The notes beneath the pieces are model-generated. The model did no database searches. It was not told the origin of the DNA and worked only from the letters and a program-made list of their open reading frames with translations. The translations under genes and the position numbers were made by a program. Below are positions 11,726 to 20,259 of a DNA stretch of 64,000 bases, piece after piece. Location: positions 288,413-352,412 of the forward strand of contig NZ_CAJYCN010000001.1 in NCBI RefSeq assembly GCF_913566895.1, in the 5' to 3' direction. Each line of letters opens with the position of its first letter. Within the stretch, counting starts at the first letter, position 1. This DNA is from Listeria ilorinensis. Lineage in GTDB: Bacteria > Bacillota > Bacilli > Lactobacillales > Listeriaceae.

Positions 11726-12739
11726 TTATTTCAAAATAAATTTAACTGTTTCCTCCAAAAGATCTGCTGCTTGCACATAATCACCGACCTTATCCATAAA
11801 AGCGTGGATCATGCCGTTGTAGCGTATATATGTGACATCCACACCAGCTTTTTGTAAATGGTGGAAAAGAAGCTCTCCTTGAACACGCAACGGATCGAAT
11901 TCTCCAATTGCCATCAATGTACGAGGTAAATCAGCCAATCGATCAAGTGGCGTTTTGGCCGCTGAAATAAATGAATTTTCCGGTGAAATACATTCAGCAT
12001 ACATCATGTCTACCAAGTCTGTTGAAGACTCGAAACCATGAATATAGTCTGTTATCAGTTGCTGATCGGCTTTCATTTCCAGATTTGACAGATCCCAAAA
12101 ACATTTTTCTCCGCGTGAAATCGTTGCTGGATAAATCAAAACCTGATTTTTAATATAATATGTGCCAAGTGTCCGATCAAGAAGCGATACAGCGAAACTC
12201 AAGCTTCCTCCTGCTGAATCCCCTGCTACAGAGAGATTATCGGGATCAATCCCAAGTTCTGCGGCATTTGAAACCGCCCAAACAATGCTCGTATAGCAAT
12301 CCAATAAGCCGTTTGGAAAAGGTCTTTCTGGCGCTAATGAATAGTCGACAGAAATGACCTTCAACTCATCCAGATCCGCTAACAGTCGACAAGGATTTTC
12401 CACGTTATCAAGTGACCCGCCAAAAAAGCCACCACCATGAAAGAAAAAGAGTACCGGAACATTTTCCCTTAAATCATCCTTTTCATAAATCCTCACCGTC
12501 ACACCGCGATCTGTCTGACGTTCTGTGATGGTCAGCGGATGTTTTGAGAGATCACGCGCAGCCGGCCAGCCCATTGCGTCTCGCATATCCTGTAAGCTGG
12601 GTTCCGGTATATTTTCTGTTTGTGAGACCTCATTTCCAGCTTCAATTTCCTGTTTTGCTCGTGGATCAAGATAACCAGAATCCGTCATTCCTGGGATATA
12701 TTTAATAAAATAACTATCATTCCATTCTTTTTTCATCAT
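11726..12739 (-). CDS. alpha/beta hydrolase, HSL-type esterase
   Basis: A 337-residue cytosolic hydrolase of the hormone-sensitive-lipase group. The oxyanion-hole motif FFFHGGGFFGGS lies at about 112-123, the nucleophile elbow VAGDSAGGS at about 177-185, an acidic residue in GEFDPLRVQGE near 285 and the catalytic histidine in NGMIHAFMD near 315. The family cleaves short-chain esters; the natural substrate is unknown. It starts 14 bases after the MFS transporter stop and so forms an operon with it. That suggests import or export of a compound that is then hydrolysed. GGAG lies 6 bases before the first ATG. This pair is not part of the conserved origin region. Confidence 0.85.
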   Translation of the reverse strand: MMKKEWNDSYFIKYIPGMTDSGYLDPRAKQEIEAGNEVSQTENIPEPSLQDMRDAMGWPAARDLSKHPLTITERQTDRGVTVRIYEKDDLRENVPVLFFFHGGGFFGGSLDNVENPCRLLADLDELKVISVDYSLAPERPFPNGLLDCYTSIVWAVSNAAELGIDPDNLSVAGDSAGGSLSFAVSLLDRTLGTYYIKNQVLIYPATISRGEKCFWDLSNLEMKADQQLITDYIHGFESSTDLVDMMYAECISPENSFISAAKTPLDRLADLPRTLMAIGEFDPLRVQGELLFHHLQKAGVDVTYIRYNGMIHAFMDKVGDYVQAADLLEETVKFILK

Positions 12740-12753
12740 AAATCACTCCAAAA

Positions 12754-13923
12754 TTATTTTTTACTGATCGAAGTCACAAGAAAATGGATAATGGAAGTTG
12801 CCAGCAAAATGACACCGCTCATCAAAATTGCAAAGTAAGCTTGACTATTGCCAAATAGTATCCCAATCAAACCGGCAAAATAAGGTGCAATAAAGGTACC
12901 AATGTTAATCCCCACCAATAAAATGGATGACACGATATTATCTTGTCCAGGAGCGGCATATTGAGAAGCCTGCATAAATAGATATGGTGTGACTAGAGCA
13001 AAAGCCAAGCCGCCAAGCAGTGCACCCAATCCTAGAACCCACAAATTGGTCGATAAAGCAATCACAACAAAACTGAGTCCGACCACAAATAGACCAACTG
13101 ATAAGGTATAAAATTTGATGCGCATAAAAATTTTCCCAAAAAGCGGACTGCTAATGATCCCTGCTACCGTGCAGAGACTTAATATAATACTAGCTTCCCC
13201 CACTGTTGCCACACCACTTTCAGATGCAAACGTTGACAATTTGATGATCAGTGTAATAAAGCTAGCAAAAATCAGCATTGCCAGAAATGCATAGCCAAAA
13301 ACTTTCGGATGAATCTTGTTAGTTTTCTCAGCATTCTTTTCTTTTATGATGGGGCGTTCAGTAGCAACATGTTTTGTTTCCGGTACAAAAAGTCCGAATA
13401 GAAGAATCGCAGGAATCGCGATCAAGTAAACTAGATAAGTTGTATGCCATCCTCCCTGCACTAATAAACCAACGATAAAAGTGAGTGCGGCACTTCCGAT
13501 TGAGCTGACAGCATTTTGATAACCAAGCATGGTTGCCCGTTCTTCTCCAATAAAATAATGAGTGATTAGTGAATATGCTAAAGGATTGATTAAACCAATC
13601 CCGGCTCCCAGCATGAAGCGAGAAAACAGAATTAAACCGTAGCTTTCAGAAAAAACAGGTACAATCCCAAAAATTAAAGCAATCAATAAACCAGTTAAAA
13701 CGGTTTTTTTATCACCAATCAGTTTGACAAGGTAATTACTGACAAGAACGAACAGGATAATCCCAAAATTAGGAATGGTTGAAAGCAACTCAATAGAAGA
13801 AGCTGATTGACTTTGAAAAGTTTCAGCCATCAGTGGGATCGTAGCAGCTATTGCAGGTCCAGCCATTAGCAGCAAAGAAATGGATAGAAGAGATACTTTG
13901 AAAAGGCCATTTTTGGGTTTCAT
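12754..13923 (-). CDS. MFS transporter
   Basis: A 389-residue major facilitator protein with 12 predicted membrane segments. The loop GDKKTVLTG after the second helix matches the family motif, followed by SRFMLGAGIGLINPLAYSLI. Close relatives move drugs, sugars or small organic acids by proton coupling, and the substrate here is not evident. It is the first gene of a two-gene operon with the esterase. About 90 bases upstream lies a well-formed 11-codon ORF, and a cre-like palindrome sits at 13958-13971, so expression may respond to catabolite control and to translation of the leader ORF. Confidence 0.88.
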   Translation of the reverse strand: MKPKNGLFKVSLLSISLLLMAGPAIAATIPLMAETFQSQSASSIELLSTIPNFGIILFVLVSNYLVKLIGDKKTVLTGLLIALIFGIVPVFSESYGLILFSRFMLGAGIGLINPLAYSLITHYFIGEERATMLGYQNAVSSIGSAALTFIVGLLVQGGWHTTYLVYLIAIPAILLFGLFVPETKHVATERPIIKEKNAEKTNKIHPKVFGYAFLAMLIFASFITLIIKLSTFASESGVATVGEASIILSLCTVAGIISSPLFGKIFMRIKFYTLSVGLFVVGLSFVVIALSTNLWVLGLGALLGGLAFALVTPYLFMQASQYAAPGQDNIVSSILLVGINIGTFIAPYFAGLIGILFGNSQAYFAILMSGVILLATSIIHFLVTSISKK

Positions 13924-13957
13924 GGTCAGATCACTCCTTATTCGATGATGTTGAATC

Positions 13958-13971
13958 AGAAAACGTTTTCT
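13958..13971 (-). promoter_or_regulatory. cre-like palindrome before the MFS gene
   Basis: AGAAAACGTTTTCT is a perfect 14-bp palindrome that matches the CcpA site (TGWAANCGNTNWCA) except at both end bases. It lies between the short leader ORF and the MFS start, so it would act as a downstream roadblock. Confidence 0.55.
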
Positions 13972-14009
13972 ATGCTGCTATTTTAACTTTTTAGTTTGTC
14001 AGGTAAAAG

Positions 14010-14045
14010 TCATTTCTTAATTATAAAACCGTCATTTTTTGACAT
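14010..14045 (-). CDS. 11-codon leader ORF upstream of the MFS gene
   Basis: On the minus strand GTAAGGAGG is followed 6 bases later by ATG and ten more codons (MSKNDGFIIKK) before a TGA. The ribosome binding site is stronger than that of most genes here. It ends about 85 bases before the MFS start. No competing hairpins were worked out. Leader peptides with strong ribosome binding sites often control transporters by ribosome stalling, so this may be regulatory. It is too short to judge by composition. Confidence 0.45.
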   Translation of the reverse strand: MSKNDGFIIKK

Positions 14046-14083
14046 TTAAATCCTCCTTACAAAAATGTAATATATATTAAGTG

Positions 14084-14112
14084 TTTACTTTAAAGTATTA
14101 AATTGCTAAAAT
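14084..14112 (+). promoter_or_regulatory. promoter of the small membrane protein gene
   Basis: TTTACT (14084-14089), 17 bases, then TAAAAT (14107-14112). A perfect 12-bp palindrome TACTTTAAAGTA (14086-14097) overlaps the -35 box and could be an operator. Confidence 0.55.
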
Positions 14113-14140
14113 AACTAATATTAAAAGGAGGTGCTCACTA

Positions 14141-14326
14141 TTGAGCAATATCATGGTGTTTGAACTTATTGGAATATGGCTATACTTCTGCATAATGGTC
14201 ATTGTTTTGCTTGCAATGTTAATCGCTAACTTAACTTTCACCTATAAAAATAGACAATCAGAGGATTTGCCAACCGATCATAAAAAAATTGTTGAAAGAA
14301 AGGCTATTAAAAAATTTTTATCATAA
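14141..14326 (+). CDS. small single-span membrane protein
   Basis: A 61-residue protein with one long hydrophobic segment (about residues 6-33) followed by a charged tail rich in lysine (KKIVERKAIKKFLS). No family is recognised. The TTG start at 14141 is backed by an excellent AAAAGGAGGTG ribosome binding site. It lies 24 bases before the CPBP-like gene and is probably co-transcribed with it. Small membrane proteins with such partners are often immunity or regulatory factors, but nothing here proves this. Confidence 0.65.
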   Translation: MSNIMVFELIGIWLYFCIMVIVLLAMLIANLTFTYKNRQSEDLPTDHKKIVERKAIKKFLS

Positions 14327-14350
14327 ATACGAATAAAAGGAAGGATTAAT

Positions 14351-15022
14351 TTGGAAAGATTACTTTTTAAAGGGAATGCGACCGTAAAATATACTATTTT
14401 ATTATTGATAGTAGCAATTTCATTTTTTCAATTAACGATGTCGATCAATCCACTTCCAGGAATAATTAAACAATTAATTTTTACTATTTTTCCTGTTGTA
14501 GCATGGTTTCTTCTAGATAAAGACAGTTTTCGAGCGTTATTTTCAAGATTGACATTCAAAGGGACCACAAAAGCAGTTCTTTGGGCGCTTGCTGGAAATC
14601 TGATCGGCTTTATCGTCTCATTTGTATTTATATTAGTTGTTGGGAAAGACAAGATCACTGGTAATCCGATTGCTGAGAGTGCTCAAACATGGTTCCATTG
14701 GGTCGTGAATTTTATCCAGCTTTTTGGGGAAGAAATATTAAGTGTGGCTGTTTTACTAGTCGTTTATGCGATTTTTCGTTCTTATGTAAGTAATCGTATG
14801 GCGACAATTATCGGGGTAATAATTTGTGCTATTGTGTTTGCTTTACTTCACTTGAGTACCTATGGATGGAATGTGATGCAAGTTGTATCGATCTTGGTTA
14901 TTCCTAGGATCATCATGAATTATATGTTTTTGCGCGCAGAAAAAAAACCGTCAATTATTTCAAGTTGGATCACTCACAGCATCTATGACGGCCTCGCTTT
15001 TATATTAACAGCTATTGTTTAA
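14351..15022 (+). CDS. CPBP-family intramembrane protein (divergent)
   Basis: A 223-residue protein with six to seven hydrophobic segments. The paired glutamates in FGEEILSVAVL (about residue 127) and the histidines in FALLHLS (about 172) and ITHSIYDG (about 207) match the CPBP/Abi putative intramembrane protease pattern. The arginine normally found in EExxxR is missing. Such proteins process prenylated or membrane substrates, or act in bacteriocin self-immunity. The start is TTG at 14351, 5 bases after AAAGGAAGG. Its last 11 bases overlap the convergent AraC-type gene. Confidence 0.75.
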   Translation: MERLLFKGNATVKYTILLLIVAISFFQLTMSINPLPGIIKQLIFTIFPVVAWFLLDKDSFRALFSRLTFKGTTKAVLWALAGNLIGFIVSFVFILVVGKDKITGNPIAESAQTWFHWVVNFIQLFGEEILSVAVLLVVYAIFRSYVSNRMATIIGVIICAIVFALLHLSTYGWNVMQVVSILVIPRIIMNYMFLRAEKKPSIISSWITHSIYDGLAFILTAIV

Positions 15023-15863
15023 GTTTGTACTTTTTACGAAATTGATAAGGTGTTTGTTGGTAACTTTTTTTGAAAGCAGTTGTAAAAGATTTTTCATTGG
15101 GAAAACCAGTTAAATAAGCGATATCGATCATTTTTTCTTCAGAATTGACCACATAGGAATAAGCTTTTTGTAAACGGATCATCAATAAGTAATCTTTTAC
15201 AGTGATTCCAATATATTTTTTGAAAAAGCGGGAGAAATATTCTGGGGAAAATGCAAAATGATTAGCAATTAAAGTAACATTCAATTCTTTCATGTAATTT
15301 TCTTCAATAAAATCAATGATGGTACGTAGACGGGCGAAATCTTTAGCTTGATTACCATTCGAATCCGTAACTTGTCGTGTAACAAAATGTTCGCAAAGTA
15401 AAGCTAATATGTCAAAAATTAATGAGCGCATTTTTAATTTGGATATGGCTGAGTGCGGGGTTTCTGTGAGCTGTAAAAAAGTTTGAAGATTGGCTTGGAG
15501 TTTTTGATAGGCAGGCTTTTGATAATCTTGTGGCCGGTTGTAACAATGGAACCGAAGATTGGAAAAATCTGGAATCATTTCTTTTAGAAAAGCATAGTCA
15601 AAAATCAGTGACAGTGCGACATTTTCACCTAGATCACTGCCTATCACGGAATGGATTGTATTGGAATTGATAACAAGGATATCTCCGGGAACAGTGCGGA
15701 AGTTCTGACCATCAATATAGAAATTCTGAATAGAACCGCATTTTGTATAGCTGATTTCAAGAGATTCATGCCAATGTGGGGCGACATTTTTTTCACCCTG
15801 GTGATGGATAATGTAGCGAACAGGTAAATCGTCAGTCATTTTGACTAATTCATATTTTAACAA
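15012..15863 (-). CDS. AraC-family transcriptional regulator
   Basis: A 283-residue regulator with an N-terminal cupin-like ligand domain (HWHESLEISYTKCGSIQNFYIDG, about 30-55; DILVINSNTIHSV) and a C-terminal pair of helix-turn-helices ending in SPEYFSRFFKKYIGITVKDYLL and GFPNEKSFTTAFKKSYQQTPYQFRKKY. This layout is typical for sugar or signal-responsive activators. The start is TTG at 15863, with GGAG inside the end of the upstream acetyltransferase gene. The two genes are 6 bases apart and form an operon. A target may be the neighbouring accessory genes; this is inference. Confidence 0.88.
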   Translation of the reverse strand: MLKYELVKMTDDLPVRYIIHHQGEKNVAPHWHESLEISYTKCGSIQNFYIDGQNFRTVPGDILVINSNTIHSVIGSDLGENVALSLIFDYAFLKEMIPDFSNLRFHCYNRPQDYQKPAYQKLQANLQTFLQLTETPHSAISKLKMRSLIFDILALLCEHFVTRQVTDSNGNQAKDFARLRTIIDFIEENYMKELNVTLIANHFAFSPEYFSRFFKKYIGITVKDYLLMIRLQKAYSYVVNSEEKMIDIAYLTGFPNEKSFTTAFKKSYQQTPYQFRKKYKLKQ

Positions 15864-15869
15864 GACAGT

Positions 15870-16289
15870 TCACTCCGTTATAAGATTTTTTATTAGATAA
15901 TGCTCCGTACCAGTTAGAGGATATTCTGTCAATGTGAGAACTTCTTGATAACCATATTTCTTGTAAAAGTCTTTTGCTTGAAAACCAAATGTGTAAATAA
16001 ATGAAAATTTAGCACCGCGTAAAATGGCTTGTTGTTCTAAATCACGTAGTAATTTTTCACCAATTCGTTTACCACGATGTTTTTCAGCTACAGCCAAATA
16101 TTCGATTTCAAGCCAATTTCCGAAAAGAACACCGTTGATACCGCCGATTAGTGTTTCTTCATCTTTTGCATAGAGGGCCATTTCTGTTTGTTCAAGCGTT
16201 TCAAAATGATTTCGATTGAACGCTGTCAAAATAGCTCTTAAGTCAGCAATATCAGTCGAATCCGGCTTTGTTGTAAACTCAAATCTCAT
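15870..16289 (-). CDS. GNAT-family N-acetyltransferase
   Basis: A 139-residue acetyltransferase. The acetyl-CoA binding segment VAEKHRGKRIGEKLLRDLEQQA (roughly residues 72-93) holds the RGKRIG pyrophosphate loop, and FYKKYGYQEV is the usual C-terminal motif. The acceptor substrate is unknown. The ATG at 16289 is preferred because AAGGGAGTGG lies just upstream; the upstream in-frame GTG would fall inside that site. The AraC-type gene follows immediately. Confidence 0.85.
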   Translation of the reverse strand: MRFEFTTKPDSTDIADLRAILTAFNRNHFETLEQTEMALYAKDEETLIGGINGVLFGNWLEIEYLAVAEKHRGKRIGEKLLRDLEQQAILRGAKFSFIYTFGFQAKDFYKKYGYQEVLTLTEYPLTGTEHYLIKNLITE

Positions 16290-16341
16290 TGAGACCACTC
16301 CCTTTTCCTATCAGTATAAACGAATCATTTCAAGCATGCAA

Positions 16342-16378
16342 AAGAACCTGCTACCGTCGCGTAGCAGGTTCTTTTTAT
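16342..16378 (-). terminator. terminator between the acetyltransferase and membrane protein genes
   Basis: AAGAACCTGCTAC (16342-16354) pairs perfectly with GTAGCAGGTTCTT (16361-16373). The T run is longer on the plus strand, but the gene that ends here is on the minus strand, so the hairpin may work in both directions. Confidence 0.7.
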
Positions 16379-16683
16379 TATGCGCTTTTCTCAAATGTAA
16401 TATTTCTTTCAATAAGAGCATTTTCATAAATACTGTGTTGCTTTTTAACCATGAAATAAAGGTAGAAAGTGAAGATACCTACTAGGAAAAAGCCAACAAT
16501 TGCAATCGTAGTTTGCCATTTTTTATCTGTATTTTTATAGGATTTTAGCAGTTTTTCTTCAGGCCATTTACGACCCCGGCGCCGAGATAATTTTATTGAG
16601 AAAATCGTAACTAAAATAAAAAATAAAATGAAGGCTACTAAAATTAATAGTAAAACAATGAGAGGTGCGAGTTGATTGTTCAA
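16378..16683 (-). CDS. small two-span membrane protein
   Basis: A 101-residue protein with two hydrophobic segments (about 8-30 and 60-80) separated by a strongly basic stretch (KLSRRRGRKWPEEK). No family is recognised. The TTG start at 16683 is preceded by AAGGAG at a good distance. It stands alone, with its own terminator downstream. Confidence 0.65.
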   Translation of the reverse strand: MNNQLAPLIVLLLILVAFILFFILVTIFSIKLSRRRGRKWPEEKLLKSYKNTDKKWQTTIAIVGFFLVGIFTFYLYFMVKKQHSIYENALIERNITFEKSA

Positions 16684-17014
16684 GTTATGTGCTCCTTAGA
16701 AGTTTATTTCATAATAACATATTAAATTAAGAAAAAATTTGTACAATTTCAAAACATTTTGAAGAAAAAAGTGTGATTTTGGTCTATTTGAGGAGCTGAC
16801 TTCTCAAGAATGAATATGTGAGAAAAGAAGCAGAGCAATTGAAAAAAATTCAATATATGATTATTATTAGCAGTAGTAAGTATTGATTTTTATATAAAGC
16901 AGCGAAATCCTCTCCTTTACTCTGGGCTAGGGCGGCTTTTTTATGGTATTATGAAGTATTGATATTTTATAAAATTTATTGAAGATAGATTGAATGTGGG
17001 AAGGGATGGCTGCT
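16684..17014. other. intergenic stretch before the mevalonate operon
   Basis: AT-rich DNA. A weak imperfect hairpin with a T run lies near 16900-16942 (AAAGCAGC against GGCGGCTTT). The mevalonate promoter must lie in the last 80 bases, but no confident pair of hexamers was found. No small gene is evident. Confidence 0.4.
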
Positions 17015-17941
17015 TTGGCTACAGGAATTGCAACTGCAAAATTAATTTTATGTGGCGAACATGCCGTAGTTTATGGGGAACCAGCGATATCGGTTCCTTT
17101 TAATCAGGCAATTGTAAAAACAGATGTGACAGAAGCTGCTGAAACTAGCTTCTCTTCAGCTTTTTTTGAAGGTTCTTTGGATGAGATGCCCACTTTTCTA
17201 GCCGGAATAAAAGAAATTACCGAATTGATTCTAAAAAAATTAGGCAGTCAATCCGTAAAAATTGAAGTAATGAGTGATGTTCCAATTGGACGTGGGCTGG
17301 GTTCAAGTGCTGCAGTAGCTGCAAGCATTATTAGAGGACTATATGCTTACTTTGAAGAGCCACTTTCAGAAAAAGTATTACTTGATTGGGTGAATCAATC
17401 TGAAAAAATCGCGCATGGTAAACCGAGTGGCGTAGATGCAGTGACCGTCGTAACAGGAAAGCCAGTATGGTTTGAAAAAAATAAATCGCTTGAACTTATT
17501 CATTTCAATCAAAAAGCACATTTTGTTGTGGCAGATACAGGGATACCGAGCGAGACACGTTCAGCAGTGTTTGATGTTGGCAATCTGTTGCAGGAAAATC
17601 CTCAGCTCTATCAACCGATGATTGTTAAATTGGGCAATATTTCCCGGGAAATAAAAAAATATTTTGAAACAGATCTGGATGTTGTACAAGTTGGGCTTCT
17701 AATGACAGAGGCACAAGGACTTCTTGAAAAATTGACTGTCAGTGATGCTAGCCTTGAAAAATTGATTCTTGCAGCTTTGAAAAATGGTGCGGCAGGAGCT
17801 AAATTGACTGGTGGCGGTCGAGGTGGTTGTATGATCAGTCTCGTTAAAAATCAAGAAAATGCTAGAAAAGTTGCTGATGCCCTACAACAGGAAGGGGCAG
17901 CAAGAGTTTGGATATTTACGATTGGAGAAGATAACCAGTGA
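17015..17941 (+). CDS. mvk: mevalonate kinase
   Basis: A GHMP kinase of about 308 residues that phosphorylates mevalonate in the first dedicated step of mevalonate-based isoprenoid synthesis. It shows CGEHAVVYGEPAI near the N-terminus, the ATP loop PIGRGLGSSAAVAAS, GKPSGVDAVTVVTGKP, and the C-terminal KLTGGGRGGCMISL loop. The open frame begins at ATG 16994. The TTG at 17015 fits better, because AAGGG lies 9 bases before it and the family N-terminus begins there. It is first in a three-gene operon with 1-4 base overlaps. Confidence 0.93.
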   Translation: MATGIATAKLILCGEHAVVYGEPAISVPFNQAIVKTDVTEAAETSFSSAFFEGSLDEMPTFLAGIKEITELILKKLGSQSVKIEVMSDVPIGRGLGSSAAVAASIIRGLYAYFEEPLSEKVLLDWVNQSEKIAHGKPSGVDAVTVVTGKPVWFEKNKSLELIHFNQKAHFVVADTGIPSETRSAVFDVGNLLQENPQLYQPMIVKLGNISREIKKYFETDLDVVQVGLLMTEAQGLLEKLTVSDASLEKLILAALKNGAAGAKLTGGGRGGCMISLVKNQENARKVADALQQEGAARVWIFTIGEDNQ

Positions 17942-18906
17942 AGAAGACAGCAGTGGCACATACCAACATTGCATTGATCAAGTATTGGGGCAAGCGGGAT
18001 GAAAAATTGATTTTGCCGGCAAACAGCAGCTTGTCTCTTACGTTGGATCAATTTTATACGAAAACAACTGTCGAGTGGCGAAAAGATTTGAAAGAAGATC
18101 TTTTCGTTTTAGATGGGAAAGAGCAGAAAGATGAAAAAGTTGTTCGGTTTATGGAGATTATTCGCAAACAATTTGCGGTCAATCAATATGTGAGTATCGT
18201 TTCAGAAAATCATGTACCCACTGCAGCAGGTTTGGCTTCTTCAGCATCAGCGTTTGCAGCTTTATCTGCAGCAGCAACAGCTTCTCTAGGTTATGATCTC
18301 TCTAAAGAAGAACTGGCCAAACTCGCTAGACAAGGCTCAGGCTCTGCTAGCCGTTCCATTTATGGAGATTTTGCTATTTGGGAAAAAGGTATGGCAGCAG
18401 ATGGTTCTGACAGCTTTGCACATCCTATCCATAGCAGTTTGACGGAAGAAATGGCAATGGTCGTAGCGGTTGTTTCAGATAAAAAGAAAGAGATCTCAAG
18501 TCGCGTTGGTATGAAATCAACTGTAGAAACCTCACCTTTTTTTCCTGCTTGGATTGAAAGTTCGGCTGTTGATTTGGAAGATATGAAAAAAGCGTTAAAT
18601 GCAGGTGATTTTGTTAAAGTCGGCGAAATCGCTGAAAGAAATGCGATGAGAATGCACGCAACTACACTTGGAGCAGAGCCACCATTCACTTATTTTCAAC
18701 CAGTTTCGCTTGAAATTATGGATATTGTACGTGAAATGCGTCATAATGGAATTCCAGCCTACTTTACAATGGATGCTGGTCCAAATGTAAAAGTTATTTG
18801 TCTGCGGAAAGATGAACAGAAAATTTATGAACATCTGAAAAAAGTTATTTCGCAGGTCTATATTTGTCACGCTGGTGAAGGTGTGAAAGTGGTGAACGAA
18901 AAATGA
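17938..18906 (+). CDS. mvaD: diphosphomevalonate decarboxylase
   Basis: A 322-residue GHMP-superfamily enzyme that converts diphosphomevalonate to isopentenyl diphosphate with ATP. The hallmarks are TNIALIKYWGKRDEKLILPA at the N-terminus, the phosphate loop TAAGLASSASAFAALSAA, and RQGSGSASRSIYGDFAIWEKG. The GTG start overlaps the stop of mvk by 4 bases (GTGA), which indicates translational coupling. The next gene overlaps its stop in the same way. Confidence 0.96.
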   Translation: MKKTAVAHTNIALIKYWGKRDEKLILPANSSLSLTLDQFYTKTTVEWRKDLKEDLFVLDGKEQKDEKVVRFMEIIRKQFAVNQYVSIVSENHVPTAAGLASSASAFAALSAAATASLGYDLSKEELAKLARQGSGSASRSIYGDFAIWEKGMAADGSDSFAHPIHSSLTEEMAMVVAVVSDKKKEISSRVGMKSTVETSPFFPAWIESSAVDLEDMKKALNAGDFVKVGEIAERNAMRMHATTLGAEPPFTYFQPVSLEIMDIVREMRHNGIPAYFTMDAGPNVKVICLRKDEQKIYEHLKKVISQVYICHAGEGVKVVNEK

Positions 18907-19970
18907 GCAAATTAAAAATAAAAATCCCTGGCAAATTATATATTGCAGGTGAGTACGCGGTAGTAGAGTCTGGACACACAGCTATTTTAGCAGCTGTCGA
19001 CCGCTATATTACATTAACACTTGAAGATTCGTGGAAAAATCAGTTGACGATTCCTCATTATGAAGATACGGTTACGTGGCCGCTTGGAGAGGAGTTGCAG
19101 GCTGAAGGCGAGCACTGGACTTTCACAGCAGAGGCCATCAACACGGCGACCGCTTATTTGAAAGCTAGAAAAATTTCACTTTCGCCGATCAAAATGACGA
19201 TCGAAACGGAACTGATTGATGAATCTGGTTTTAAATACGGATTAGGCTCCAGTGCAGCTGCCACAACAGCTGTTATTAAGGCGATGATGGCTCGATTCGC
19301 GCCAGATACGCCGCTTGAAACACAATTTAAAATGGCGGCCTTGTCGCATCTTGTCGTGCAAGGTAACGGTTCTTGTGGAGATATTGCTTCATGTATGTAT
19401 GGTGGCTGGATTGCCTATACGACGTTTGATCAGGATTGGGTTACCCGGCACTTGCCGTATAAATCTTTAGCTTGGTTTTTAACAAATCCTTGGCCAAATC
19501 TAAAAATTGAGCAGCTTGAAACTCCAACTCTTCCATTTGCTGTCGGCTGGACAGGCAATCCAGTAAGCACGGGTAAACTAGTTTCAGAAATTCAAGTTTT
19601 CAAACAGGAGCAGCCGGACGATTATCAGCTTTTTCTAGAGAAAACAGGTAGTTATGTTGAGCAGATGTTGCAGGCATTAAAAGAGAAGAATCTACCTTTA
19701 CTATTTTCAAGTATCAAACAAAATCGGTTGGCACTCAAAGCTTTAGGTGAACAGGCTCATGTGCCGATCGAAACAGAATTGCTTGGTAAACTTGCCGAAG
19801 TTGCTGAAAAAATTGGCGGAGCAGGAAAACTTTCCGGCTCGGGCGGCGGCGATTGTGGCATTGCTTTTTTAGAGAATGAGGAACAAAAACTTTCTTTAGA
19901 GACTGAATGGGAAAAGTTAGGAATAAAGTCCCTACCGTTCCATACGGGCAGTACAAAAATTGAAAAATAA
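18903..19970 (+). CDS. mvaK2: phosphomevalonate kinase
   Basis: A 355-residue GHMP kinase that makes diphosphomevalonate. Motifs are KIPGKLYIAGEYAVVESGH, the ATP loop KYGLGSSAAATTAVIKA, GNGSCGDIASCMYGGWIAY and LSGSGGGDCGIAFL near the C-terminus. It completes the kinase-decarboxylase-kinase set and overlaps mvaD by ATGA. A terminator follows, so the pathway genes form one unit. Confidence 0.96.
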   Translation: MSKLKIKIPGKLYIAGEYAVVESGHTAILAAVDRYITLTLEDSWKNQLTIPHYEDTVTWPLGEELQAEGEHWTFTAEAINTATAYLKARKISLSPIKMTIETELIDESGFKYGLGSSAAATTAVIKAMMARFAPDTPLETQFKMAALSHLVVQGNGSCGDIASCMYGGWIAYTTFDQDWVTRHLPYKSLAWFLTNPWPNLKIEQLETPTLPFAVGWTGNPVSTGKLVSEIQVFKQEQPDDYQLFLEKTGSYVEQMLQALKEKNLPLLFSSIKQNRLALKALGEQAHVPIETELLGKLAEVAEKIGGAGKLSGSGGGDCGIAFLENEEQKLSLETEWEKLGIKSLPFHTGSTKIEK

Positions 19971-19976
19971 GATTAG

Positions 19977-20021
19977 ACTGGTATTATGCGGGTAATTTAT
20001 CTGTATAATGCCAGTTTTTTT
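19977..20021 (+). terminator. mevalonate operon terminator
   Basis: ACTGGTATTAT (19977-19987) pairs with ATAATGCCAGT (20005-20015), with one G-U pair, followed by seven T. Confidence 0.8.
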
Positions 20022-20054
20022 ATGAGTTTGTGAAAAAAATCATATATCAACTTT

Positions 20055-20083
20055 TTGAACAAAAAAGAAATATCAGCTATAAT
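20055..20083 (+). promoter_or_regulatory. qox operon promoter
   Basis: TTGAAC (20055-20060), 17 bases, then TATAAT (20078-20083). The leader to qoxA is about 170 nt. TTTGTGAAAAAA occurs twice (20027-20038 and 20138-20149), flanking the promoter; the second copy forms a small hairpin with TTCACA. The repeats resemble Rex half-sites but do not form a full site. Confidence 0.65.
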
Positions 20084-20259
20084 AAGTCCGAATATGGATA
20101 TAGTGCCATTTTTTTGAAAGAAACTTCACATACTAAGTTTGTGAAAAAAGGAGAAATCAGGTCAAGAAAGTTCCATTTTCCTGACTTGAGTCTCAATGGT
20201 ATTTTTGCGCAAAAATACACATTGAAATCACACAAATAAAAAGAAAAGAGGGGATTCGG

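Noticed and set aside
20030..20239. 69-residue ORF between the mevalonate and qox operons
   Set aside because: It has no ribosome binding site, overlaps the qox promoter and leader, and its composition looks random.
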